DNA of 64,000 nucleotides from Arthrobacter sp. SLBN-83 (GTDB lineage: Bacteria > Actinomycetota > Actinomycetes > Actinomycetales > Micrococcaceae): assembly GCF_006715285.1 (NCBI RefSeq), contig NZ_VFMX01000001.1, positions 2,542,001 through 2,606,000 on the forward strand, written 5' to 3'. A program made the translations under genes and the position numbers. Positions 34,389-41,809 of the stretch are shown here, in pieces (position 1 is the first letter of the stretch; each line of letters starts with the position of its first letter). The notes beneath the pieces are model-generated. The model was not told where the DNA came from and did not search any database. It saw only the letters and a list, made by a program, of their open reading frames with translations.

Positions 34389-34414
34389 CGGTATTCCGGG
34401 AACCCGGAATACCG
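34389..34414. terminator. Perfect 12-bp inverted repeat between nitrobindin-like gene and ygfZ
   Basis: CGGTATTCCGGG (34389-34400) and CCCGGAATACCG (34403-34414) are exact reverse complements around two bases. There is no T-run. Either a terminator-like stem or a protein-binding palindrome in front of ygfZ. Confidence 0.45.
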
Positions 34415-34440
34415 CAGACCCGTGAGGACTTCTACTTCAT

Positions 34441-35523
34441 ATGACTACGCCCAGCCCTTTGTTGTCGCGCCCCGGCGCCGTTGAGGCCACCGGCCCTGAC
34501 GCCGGTGTCGCCGCCCATTACGGTGAGCCGCTGCGCGAGCAGCGCGCCCTCGCAGCCGGAACCGCCGTCGTCGATCTTTCCCACCGCGGCGTGGTTACCG
34601 TCACCGGGCCGGACCGGCTGAGCTGGCTCAACACCCTGTCCTCCCAGCAGGTGGCAGCCCTCAAGCCCGGCGAGTCCAGCGAGCTGCTGCTCCTGAGCGT
34701 CCAGGGCCGTATCGACTTTGACGCCCGGGTGGTTGACGACGGCGGGACCACCTGGCTGATCGTGGAGGCCGCCGAGGCCGGGCCGCTGGCTGAGTACCTC
34801 AACCGGATGAAGTTCATGCTGCGGGTGGAGATCGCCGACGTTTCGGCGGACTGGTCCGTGATGGGAAGCACCCGTGCGGTCCCCGGATGGTCCGCCTACC
34901 TCGCCTGGCAGGATCCGTGGCCGCACGTGGGCGCCGGCGGCTACTCCTACGCCACCGTTTCCGAGGAGAACCATCCAGGCGTGGACCGTCCCTGGTTCGA
35001 GTACCTGGTCCCTGCCGCCGAACTGGAGGACGCCGTTGCCGGCCGTCCGCTGGCAGGCGTGCTTGCGGCGGAAGCCCTGCGCATCGCTGCGTGGCGCCCC
35101 CGGATCGGCGCGGAAACCGATGACAAGACCATTCCCCACGAACTGGACCTGCTGCGCACCGCCGTGCACTTGGCCAAGGGCTGCTACAAGGGGCAGGAAA
35201 CCATCGCCCGCGTCCACAACCTGGGCCATCCACCGCGCCGGCTGGTCTTCCTGCAGCTGGACGGCTCTCAGCACACGCTGCCCGCCGCCGGCAGTCCGGT
35301 CCTGGCCGGGGAACGGAAAGTGGGAACGGTGACTTCCGTGGGGCAGCACTACGAGATGGGACCCGTGGCCCTGGCGGTCATAAAGCGTTCCGTTGCCCCC
35401 GATGAAATACTGACGGTCCTGGACGGCGACGAGCCGTATCCGGCCGCCCAGGAACTCATCGTCGCCCCCGACGCCGGCCAGGTTGTGGGGCGCCAGACCG
35501 GATTCCTGAGGGGGCCACGCTGA
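34441..35523 (+). CDS. ygfZ: YgfZ-type folate-binding protein (iron-sulfur assembly)
   Basis: A 360-aa GcvT-like folate-binding protein that helps assemble or repair Fe-S clusters in a tetrahydrofolate-dependent way. The signature K-G-C-Y-K-G-Q-E lies near residue 245, followed by R-V-H-N-L-G-H-P-P-R-R-L-V. The N-terminal part reads Y-G-E-P-L-R-E-Q-R-A-L and V-V-D-L-S-H-R-G, as in the GcvT fold. Its stop overlaps the ankyrin gene start by one base (TGATG). Confidence 0.92.
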   Translation: MTTPSPLLSRPGAVEATGPDAGVAAHYGEPLREQRALAAGTAVVDLSHRGVVTVTGPDRLSWLNTLSSQQVAALKPGESSELLLLSVQGRIDFDARVVDDGGTTWLIVEAAEAGPLAEYLNRMKFMLRVEIADVSADWSVMGSTRAVPGWSAYLAWQDPWPHVGAGGYSYATVSEENHPGVDRPWFEYLVPAAELEDAVAGRPLAGVLAAEALRIAAWRPRIGAETDDKTIPHELDLLRTAVHLAKGCYKGQETIARVHNLGHPPRRLVFLQLDGSQHTLPAAGSPVLAGERKVGTVTSVGQHYEMGPVALAVIKRSVAPDEILTVLDGDEPYPAAQELIVAPDAGQVVGRQTGFLRGPR

Positions 35524-35948
35524 TGACCGAAAACACCACGCCCGTCCACGCTGGGACGGAGGCAGCGGAAGGGCACGACGACGACGCGCTGGCTTTGGCG
35601 CATGCGCTCTTCCAGGCTGCGCGGGAAGGGAACAACGCGCTGCTGGATGCCTACCTGGACGCCGGTGCCCCCGCCACCATGACGAACGCTGCAGGGGATT
35701 CCCTGCTGATGCTGGCCGCGTACCATGGCCACGCCGGCACCGTTGAGCTGCTGCTGCAGCACGGGGCCGACGCCAACACCGCCAATGACCGGGGGCAGAC
35801 GCCCCTCGCCGGTGCGGCATTCAAGGGTTACACGGACGTGGCCCGGGTCCTGCTGGGCGCCGGAGCGGATCCGGACGCCGGTGCGCCCTCGGCCCGTGCC
35901 GCGGCGCAGATGTTTGCCCGCACGGAGATCCTGGACCTGCTGGGCTAG
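35523..35948 (+). CDS. Ankyrin-repeat protein
   Basis: A 141-aa cytoplasmic protein with about three ankyrin repeats. A-L-F-Q-A-A-R-E-G-N-N-A-L-L-D begins repeat 1 near residue 30. G-D-S-L-L-M-L-A-A-Y-H-G-H repeats near residue 58 and R-G-Q-T-P-L-A-G-A-A-F-K-G-Y near residue 91. Ankyrin stacks bind partner proteins; the partner is not known. It is translationally coupled to ygfZ through the TGATG overlap, an arrangement suggesting a shared transcript rather than a proven shared function. Confidence 0.88.
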   Translation: MTENTTPVHAGTEAAEGHDDDALALAHALFQAAREGNNALLDAYLDAGAPATMTNAAGDSLLMLAAYHGHAGTVELLLQHGADANTANDRGQTPLAGAAFKGYTDVARVLLGAGADPDAGAPSARAAAQMFARTEILDLLG

Positions 35949-35996
35949 CCTTCCCCGGGTTCCCCCGGCACTAAATAACTCCAGAAGGATGACAGA

Positions 35997-37520
35997 GTGG
36001 AAAACGTAGAAAAGCCGTGGCCGGCACTGTGGTCCTTGGTGATCGGGTTCTTCATGATCCTGATCGACAGCACCATCGTCTCAGTGGCGAATCCCCGGAT
36101 CATGGAGGGCCTGCACGCCGACATCAACTCGGTGATCTGGGTGACCAGCGCGTACCTGCTGGCCTACGCCGTTCCGCTGCTGATCACCGGCCGGCTTGGT
36201 GACCGTTTCGGGCCCAGGCGGCTGTATCTGCTGGGCCTGGTGGTGTTCACCCTTGCGTCCCTCTGGTGCGGCCTTGCCCAAGACGTGCAAACCCTCATCG
36301 CCGCACGCGTGGTCCAGGGGCTCGGCGCGGCCGTCATGACGCCCCAGACCATGGCCGTCATCACCCGGATCTTCCCCCCGGACCGGCGCGGCTCCGCCAT
36401 GGCCATCTGGGGTGCCACGGCCGGTATGGCCACCCTGGTGGGCCCCATCCTGGGCGGCGTCCTGGTTGACGGCCTCGGCTGGGAGTGGATCTTCTTCATC
36501 AACGTGCCCATCGGCGTCGTGGGCTTCATCCTGGCGCTGCGCAACGTCCCGGCGCTGAGCACCCACCCGCACCGGTTCGATATTCCCGGCGTCCTGCTCA
36601 GCGCCGTCGGGCTCTTCCTGCTGGTCTTCGGCATCCAGGAAGGCGAGACGTACAACTGGGGCACCATTAGCGGTCCCATCAGCGTGTGGGGCCTGATTAT
36701 TGCCGGCCTTGTTGTCCTGGCCGCGTTCGTGGCCTGGCAGCGGTTCAACAAGGGTGAGCCGCTGCTGCCGCTGGGACTGTTCCGGGACCGGAACTTCTCC
36801 CTCGCCAACCTGGGCATCACCATGGTGGGGTTCACCGTGACGTCCTTCGGCCTTCCGCTGATCTTCTACTACCAGCTTGTCCGCGGTTTGACGCCCACCC
36901 AGTCAGCACTCCTGATGGTGCCCATGGCGTTGATCTCCGGAGGCATGGCACCGGTTGTGGGAAAGATCGTGGACCGGGTCAACCCGAAATACCTCGCCGC
37001 TTCGGGCCTGGTGTTGATGGCTGTCGCCCTGGTGTGGAACGGCCTGCTGATGCAGCCGGACACGCCCATCCTGTTGTTCCTGCTCCCGAGCGCGGTTTTG
37101 GGCTTTGCCAATGCCGGCATCTGGGCGCCGCTGAGCACCACGGCCACCCGGAACCTTCCGCCGCGGCAGGCCGGGGCCGGTTCGGGTGTGTACAACACAA
37201 CCCGCCAGATCGGGGCTGTGCTGGGCAGCGCCGCCATCGCGGTCCTCATTCAATCCAGGCTCGCCGCCGAACTTCCGTCCGGCGGTCCTGCAGCATCGGC
37301 CGGTGAGGGGATGGCCATGGGCGGCACCCTGCCAGAGTTCCTGCAGGCAGGATTCTCGACGGCGATGGCCCAGTCCATCCTGCTGCCCGCCGCGGTGGTG
37401 CTGGCCGGCGCGGCCGTGGCCCTGTTCTTTGCCAAGCCCAAACCGGTCCAGGACTGGGGTGCACCGGGCACAGCGGGTGCTTCAGCGAAGGTGGACGCTG
37501 GTCTGGATTCCGCCGGCTGA
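35997..37520 (+). CDS. DHA2 (EmrB/QacA) family drug:H+ antiporter
   Basis: A 507-aa major facilitator with 14 predicted helices. Motif A is G-R-L-G-D-R-F-G-P-R-R-L-Y. The antiporter motif C region contains G-A-T-A-G-M-A-T-L-V-G-P-I-L-G-G, and F-F-I-N-V-P-I-G follows. It probably exports hydrophobic or cationic compounds using the proton gradient. The GTG start has AAGGA 9 bases upstream. No TetR or MarR regulator is adjacent. Its 3' end overlaps the convergent GNAT gene by 39 bases. Confidence 0.92.
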   Translation: MENVEKPWPALWSLVIGFFMILIDSTIVSVANPRIMEGLHADINSVIWVTSAYLLAYAVPLLITGRLGDRFGPRRLYLLGLVVFTLASLWCGLAQDVQTLIAARVVQGLGAAVMTPQTMAVITRIFPPDRRGSAMAIWGATAGMATLVGPILGGVLVDGLGWEWIFFINVPIGVVGFILALRNVPALSTHPHRFDIPGVLLSAVGLFLLVFGIQEGETYNWGTISGPISVWGLIIAGLVVLAAFVAWQRFNKGEPLLPLGLFRDRNFSLANLGITMVGFTVTSFGLPLIFYYQLVRGLTPTQSALLMVPMALISGGMAPVVGKIVDRVNPKYLAASGLVLMAVALVWNGLLMQPDTPILLFLLPSAVLGFANAGIWAPLSTTATRNLPPRQAGAGSGVYNTTRQIGAVLGSAAIAVLIQSRLAAELPSGGPAASAGEGMAMGGTLPEFLQAGFSTAMAQSILLPAAVVLAGAAVALFFAKPKPVQDWGAPGTAGASAKVDAGLDSAG

Positions 37521-38198
37521 GAGGCCGAGTTTCCGGGCCAGTGCCAGGCACCCTGTGTTGCTGACATCCGCGCGCCACGGCAGGGTCAGTCCGGCGGCGA
37601 GTGCCTCGTGGGCCGCGATGGACCCTGCCAGTGCGCCGAGTCCCCGGCGGCGCCACTCAGGGTCCACCAGCACGCCCATATTGGCCAGCAGGCCTTCCCA
37701 TTCCCCGTAGGCACCGCAGGCCAGGGGCACCCGCCTGCCGTCCAGCTGATGCACGATGGTGAAGCGGTTCTCCAGGTCGGAAAGGCCCACTTCGTTGACG
37801 TCGTCCGGTGGGCAGCGTCCCTCCAGTTCGATCGCCTCGGGATTGCCGTGCGAGACGGTCAGTTCCCCGGACGGCTGCTGAAGCGGCAGGTCGTCGGCGA
37901 AGAACAGGGCGGCTGCACCGAGCCCGTGGCCGCCGCGTTCCCTGGTCAGTTTCAGGAGCGTGACGTGGTGGGCCATCTCCTCATCAGGAATCTCCGCAGC
38001 GGCATCGATGACGCTCTGCGGGCCCACCAGCGCCGAACTCCCGAACAGCCGCACGAACTCCACGGTGCGGCATGATTCGTCGGCGCGGACAATCCGCTTC
38101 CCGGAGGCCAAAGCGTCGCCGAAAGCGTCGTCGTCAAGGCCCAGCCGGCGCGCCCACGCCAGCTGGATGATGGCCGCAGAGCCGGGATCGAGTGTCAT
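37482..38198 (-). CDS. GNAT-family N-acetyltransferase
   Basis: A 238-aa acetyltransferase. Residues 1-130 are a divergent N-terminal region. The acetyl-CoA-binding motif A is V-L-V-D-P-E-W-R-R-R-G-L-G-A-L-A near residues 175-190, followed by V-S-N-T-G-C-L-A-L-A-R-K-L-G-L. Substrate unknown. The ATG at 38198 has TAGGCT 6 bases upstream and no ribosome binding site. It is tail-to-tail with the exporter gene, with a 39-base overlap of coding ends. Confidence 0.85.
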   Translation of the reverse strand: MTLDPGSAAIIQLAWARRLGLDDDAFGDALASGKRIVRADESCRTVEFVRLFGSSALVGPQSVIDAAAEIPDEEMAHHVTLLKLTRERGGHGLGAAALFFADDLPLQQPSGELTVSHGNPEAIELEGRCPPDDVNEVGLSDLENRFTIVHQLDGRRVPLACGAYGEWEGLLANMGVLVDPEWRRRGLGALAGSIAAHEALAAGLTLPWRADVSNTGCLALARKLGLSAGGIQTSVHLR

Positions 38199-38204
38199 GG
38201 TCCC

Positions 38205-38210
38205 AGCCTA
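38205..38210 (-). promoter_or_regulatory. Putative -10 hexamer of the GNAT gene, leaderless
   Basis: TAGGCT on the minus strand ends 6 bases before the ATG at 38198. It lies just after the pfkA stop region. Confidence 0.45.
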
Positions 38211-38221
38211 GGGCGGCCCGG

Positions 38222-38259
38222 AGGCTTAGCCGAACAGGACAGGCTTAGCCGAACAGGAC
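38222..38259. repeat. Exact 19-bp tandem duplication over the pfkA stop codon
   Basis: The 19-base unit AGGCTTAGCCGAACAGGAC occurs at 38222-38240 and again at 38241-38259 without a single difference. It encodes the last pfkA codons (V-L-F-G) plus the TAA stop on the minus strand. The second (untranslated) copy repeats the same end and stop. Confidence 0.95.
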
Positions 38260-39270
38260 CGCGGCTTCGTCGTAGCGGTTTTGCGGGACGGTCTTGAGCT
38301 GGCCCAGCGCTTCCTCGAAGGCCACGTGGCGGATGTCGGTGCCCTTGAGTGCCACCATGGTGCCCCAGTAGCCCTCCACCACGGAGTCGATGGCGGCCAT
38401 GCCCAGCCGGGTCGCGAGGACACGGTCGAAGGCGGACGGAACGCCGCCGCGCTGGATGTGGCCCAGGATGGTGGCGCGGGTTTCGATGCCGGTCCGGGCT
38501 TCGAGTTCGGGGGCGAGCTGATCGGCGATGCCGCCCAGGCGCGGCCGGCCGAAGGTATCCAGGCCGCGCTCGGAGTGCGGGCTTTCCATGTGCTCCGGCA
38601 CGAACCCCTCGGCCACCACCACCAAGGGGGCGCGGCCACGGTGGTGGGCTTCCTTGACCCATTCGGTGATCTGCTCGATGCTGACTTTTTGCTCGGGAAT
38701 GAGGATGGCGTGGGCACCGGCGGCCATGCCCGCATGCAGGGCGATCCAGCCCACGTGCCGGCCCATCACTTCGGCGATCATGCAGCGGTGGTGGGATTCA
38801 CCGGTGGTGCGCAGCCGGTCGATGGCCTCGGTGGCGATCTGCACTGCGGTGTCGAAACCGAAGGTGTAGTCGGTGGCGTCAAGGTCGTTGTCCACCGTCT
38901 TGGGGACGCCGACAATTTTCAGGCCTGCGTCGGTCAGGCGCTTGGCCGCTGCCAGGGTTCCCTCACCGCCAATGGCGATGATGGCATCGATGCCCAGCCG
39001 GTCCATGTGGGCCTTGATCGCCTCGGGGCCGCCGCCGTTTTCGAACGGGTTGGTGCGGGAGGTACCCAGGATGGTGCCGCCCTGCTTGGCGATACCGCGG
39101 ACCATAGTGCGGGGGATGTCGATGATGTCGCCCTCCACCACGCCGCGCCAGCCATCGCGGAATCCAACGAATTCCTGGCCATGGACGGCGATGCCTTTCA
39201 GCACTGCGCCGCGGATGACGGCGTTCAATCCGGGGCAGTCGCCACCGCTGGTGAGGATTCCAATTTTCAT
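38245..39270 (-). CDS. pfkA: 6-phosphofructokinase, group III
   Basis: Phosphorylates fructose 6-phosphate in glycolysis. It is 341 aa. The N-terminus is M-K-I-G-I-L-T-S-G-G-D-C-P-G-L-N. The phosphoryl-donor loop G-G-E-G-T-L has Gly at the position equivalent to E. coli 104, where PPi enzymes have Asp. P-K-T-V-D-N-D has Lys at the position equivalent to 124. This Gly/Lys combination is that of actinobacterial ATP-using group III enzymes, so ATP is the more likely donor. E-V-M-G-R-H-V-G-W and H-I-Q-R-G-G are also present. Its last codons lie in an exact 19-bp tandem duplication. Confidence 0.95.
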   Translation of the reverse strand: MKIGILTSGGDCPGLNAVIRGAVLKGIAVHGQEFVGFRDGWRGVVEGDIIDIPRTMVRGIAKQGGTILGTSRTNPFENGGGPEAIKAHMDRLGIDAIIAIGGEGTLAAAKRLTDAGLKIVGVPKTVDNDLDATDYTFGFDTAVQIATEAIDRLRTTGESHHRCMIAEVMGRHVGWIALHAGMAAGAHAILIPEQKVSIEQITEWVKEAHHRGRAPLVVVAEGFVPEHMESPHSERGLDTFGRPRLGGIADQLAPELEARTGIETRATILGHIQRGGVPSAFDRVLATRLGMAAIDSVVEGYWGTMVALKGTDIRHVAFEEALGQLKTVPQNRYDEAAVLFG

Positions 39271-39405
39271 GTTCGGCTCAAATCCTGGGAGAAGGTTTAC
39301 AGGCAGAGCGCCACGCTGAGCTCACCTAGAAGTGTAGTGGGGTGTGTGGGGTACGACACAAACCGGTTACATAAGGGTGCGCTGTCAAGAAGCGGGGAAC
39401 AGCGA

Positions 39406-39449
39406 AAGGCCCCTGCCTGGGCGAATCATTCGCATCAGGCAGGGGCCTT
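39406..39449 (-). terminator. Terminator-like hairpin after the PspC operon
   Basis: Arms AAGGCCCCTGCCTG (39406-39419) and CAGGCAGGGGCCTT (39436-39449) pair perfectly. An inner GCGAA/TTCGC pair (39421-39433) extends the structure. It lies 50 bases downstream of the PspC gene on the minus strand and separates it from pfkA. It ends in only two T residues. Confidence 0.7.
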
Positions 39450-39499
39450 GGGCCGGTCAATGGAAGCTGGGTCCGTTTGAAGCGACCGGCGGGGTCCGG

Positions 39500-39757
39500 T
39501 CAGGGCCGGTTGAGCGACCGGCGGTCCAGGAACGTCTGGAGCAGGATCTCGTTGCGCTGGTCGGGAATGATAATCCAGGCCAGGAGGTAGAAGATCACGG
39601 CGGGTCCGGGGAGCAGGCAGAACAGCAGGAAAGCGATGCGGACGTAGGCCACGTCCACGTTGAGCTGGGCCGCGATGCCACCCAGCACTCCGCCGAGCCA
39701 GCGCTGCGGACCGCGCTTCAGGCCAAAGCCCCTGACAATGCTGAAGAACTTATCCAT
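39500..39757 (-). CDS. Small PspC-domain protein
   Basis: An 85-aa PspC protein. It has the amphipathic start G-P-Q-R-W-L-G-G-V-L-G-G-I-A-A-Q-L-N-V-D-V-A-Y-V-R-I, then a hydrophobic helix at about residues 40-65 ending I-I-I-P-D-Q-R. PspC proteins sense or counter envelope stress at the inner membrane. It is the third gene of the unit after the LiaF/PspC protein and the 84-aa membrane protein (3-base gap), and transcription probably ends at the hairpin downstream. Confidence 0.88.
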   Translation of the reverse strand: MDKFFSIVRGFGLKRGPQRWLGGVLGGIAAQLNVDVAYVRIAFLLFCLLPGPAVIFYLLAWIIIPDQRNEILLQTFLDRRSLNRP

Positions 39758-39760
39758 GGT

Positions 39761-40015
39761 TCAAGACTTCCCTGTAGTTGGTTCGTTGTCACGTTTCCGG
39801 GCGGAGAGCAGGCCGCCCACCACCAGGGCCACGCCCGCCCCGATCATGAGGCCGATCAGGACGTAGGTGCCGTTGAGGGTGACGATGCCCAGCTGCGCCA
39901 CGATGATCAGCGCGGCCAGCGCCAGGACGATCAGTCCCCACACCACCGTCCCCACCCTGGCAGGTGCCGCGTCCCCTGTGCCCGGTTCCGTCGTCGTAAT
40001 GTTGCTGCTGTCCAT
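39761..40015 (-). CDS. Small two-helix membrane protein of the Psp/Lia-like unit
   Basis: An 84-aa protein with an acidic N-terminal 20 residues. Helices lie at about 23-45 and 50-72, and a basic S-A-R-K-R-D-N-E tail follows. It resembles the LiaI/DUF-type small membrane proteins that accompany PspC genes, but no named family is certain. The gap to the upstream LiaF/PspC stop is one base and to the downstream PspC start 3 bases, so the three are tightly coupled. Confidence 0.75.
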   Translation of the reverse strand: MDSSNITTTEPGTGDAAPARVGTVVWGLIVLALAALIIVAQLGIVTLNGTYVLIGLMIGAGVALVVGGLLSARKRDNEPTTGKS

Positions 40016-40016
40016 G

Positions 40017-41684
40017 TCAGTTGCCTTCCTGGATGGTGACGTTGCTGAAGGTGCCGTCGATCTGCACCACCAGGTGGTTGCCGGGCCTGTCCGTGTTGTA
40101 GCTGCTTTCGCGGGTGGTGGTGCCGCCGCGCTGGCCGCTTGCTTCGTTCAGGTTCCCCATGGTCATGTCAGCCTTGATGTCCACGGGCACGTTGTGCGGG
40201 ATCACCACGGTGACGTTGCTGGCGGTGACGTCCAGGGGAACTACGACGTCGGAGGTGAGGGGGGCGCTTGGGGACAGGCCCGTGAGGTCCACGGTTCCCC
40301 GGCCGGCGGTGATGTCGATGCCCCCGCGCGCCTCCTCGATGCTTGCCGGGTTCCAGTCCACCTGCTGGAAGCGCATCCGGCCGTCGTCCACGGTGTTGTA
40401 GACGCCACCGGTGACAAGGGCGATCACGGCGAAGAGGCTCAGGATGCCCGCGGTCCGGCCGCGGAAGCCCGCCACCAGGATGCCCAGGCCCAGGACCCCG
40501 GCTGCGCTGGCCCACACGATGGCGTTCGCGGAACCGCCCAGGTGGATGAGGTTGGCGGCGTCCAGCGCCTTGAGCCCGCCGCCCACCAGCAGGGCGCAGC
40601 CAGTTGCGATGGCGACGGCCGGGGCGCCGGGACCGGACGGCCGGGGCTTGGGCGGCCGCGGCGGGACCCATGGAGCAGGGTAGCTGCTTCCGCCGGGTAC
40701 TCCGCTGCCGGGGCCGCCCGGTGCGCCGCCGCCGGGTGCACCTGCGCCAGGCACCCTGCCAGGGGGAACGCTGCCGCCATACCCGCTGCCGGTTCCCGTG
40801 CCGTCGGTGCCGTAGCCGCCCTGGCCGTAGGGGCTCAACCCCGCGCCGCTGCCGTACGTGGGACCACTACCGTAGGTGGGTGCCCCGCTGCCCAAAGTAG
40901 GCGCCGAAGATTGCCCTGGTGCCGGCGCTGGGGCCGTGCCGGCGGAGAACGACGACGTGTATCCAGTGCCGGAGCGCCCCGTGGGGTGGGTTGTACCGTG
41001 GACTGGCCCATGGCCGGCCACGGTGGGGTGGGCCTTGTTGCGCTGGGAGAGGTAGTAGACCACGTAGATCGCGCCGCCCACCCAGAAGACTGTCCACAGC
41101 AGGCCGCTCAGGCCGTTGTGGCTCCACCCCCAGAAGCCTCCACCCAAACCCGTTAGTCCCAGGACAGTGGCGATCAGGGAGCCCGTCATGCCGCTTGACC
41201 AGCGCCCGGCGCCGGCTTCCTGGACGTGGATCCTGCCGTCCGGTTCCGGAAGGAAAGCCCATGCCAGGCCGTAGAGCAGCACGCCGACGCCGGCCAGGAG
41301 GGTCAGGACGATGAAGACGCCCCGGATGATGATGGGGTCCACGTTCAGCCGGTGGGCGATGCCGCTGCACACGCCGCCGATCCACCGGTCGTTTCCACGG
41401 TAGATGCCGTGGCTGCGGATCCAGCCAAAAAAGTCTGTGGAGGGGGCCGGAGCCGCGCTGTTTTGGAAGGCGTATTCAGGGGCCGGAGCAGCGCCAGGGC
41501 TCGAACCAGTACCAGGGACCGCACCTTCACCATCGCCGGCGGAGGGATGCGGCCCGGAGGCCGAGGGTATCGAATCTGAAGACGGCAGCGGCTCGGTTGG
41601 CCGCTCGCTGCCCATGCCGTGCGGCCCTTCAGGGAGGGGCTCGGCAGGGTGTTCGTCGTCGGGGGAGGGAGTCTGCGAGTTCAT
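40017..41684 (-). CDS. PspC-domain protein with LiaF-like C-terminal domain
   Basis: A 555-aa protein. Residues 1-80 are a Pro/Ser/Gly-rich tail. A PspC domain follows (about 88-150, R-W-I-G-G-V-C-S-G-I-A-H-R-L-N-V-D), then a helix pair. A long Gly/Pro/Tyr-rich disordered stretch covers about 230-350, then four more hydrophobic helices. The last 110 residues form the beta-rich LiaF/DUF2154-type domain (I-D-I-T-A-G-R-G-T-V-D-L-T-G-L and V-P-V-D-I-K-A-D-M-T-M-G-N). LiaF restrains LiaSR-type two-component systems, and the divergent kinase/regulator pair is the obvious partner. A ribosome binding site GGAGGA precedes the ATG. Confidence 0.85.
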   Translation of the reverse strand: MNSQTPSPDDEHPAEPLPEGPHGMGSERPTEPLPSSDSIPSASGPHPSAGDGEGAVPGTGSSPGAAPAPEYAFQNSAAPAPSTDFFGWIRSHGIYRGNDRWIGGVCSGIAHRLNVDPIIIRGVFIVLTLLAGVGVLLYGLAWAFLPEPDGRIHVQEAGAGRWSSGMTGSLIATVLGLTGLGGGFWGWSHNGLSGLLWTVFWVGGAIYVVYYLSQRNKAHPTVAGHGPVHGTTHPTGRSGTGYTSSFSAGTAPAPAPGQSSAPTLGSGAPTYGSGPTYGSGAGLSPYGQGGYGTDGTGTGSGYGGSVPPGRVPGAGAPGGGAPGGPGSGVPGGSSYPAPWVPPRPPKPRPSGPGAPAVAIATGCALLVGGGLKALDAANLIHLGGSANAIVWASAAGVLGLGILVAGFRGRTAGILSLFAVIALVTGGVYNTVDDGRMRFQQVDWNPASIEEARGGIDITAGRGTVDLTGLSPSAPLTSDVVVPLDVTASNVTVVIPHNVPVDIKADMTMGNLNEASGQRGGTTTRESSYNTDRPGNHLVVQIDGTFSNVTIQEGN

Positions 41685-41797
41685 ATCTAGATCCTCCCGT
41701 CCGGGCCCGTTGCCGCTCTACTGGGGGAAACCCTGAACCGTCCCTGAGCTGTCCCCGGGAACCGGTCGAACGCGGTCCGGGCCACCCTGATCCGTGC

Positions 41798-41803
41798 TTG
41801 GAT
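41798..41803 (+). promoter_or_regulatory. Possible -10 of the PspC-kinase gene
   Basis: TTGGAT ends 6 bases before the ATG at 41810, the geometry of the leaderless candidates, but the second base deviates from TAnnnT. The whole 125-bp gap 41685-41809 is the shared control region with the divergent LiaF/PspC gene. Confidence 0.28.
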
Positions 41804-41809
41804 TGATCC

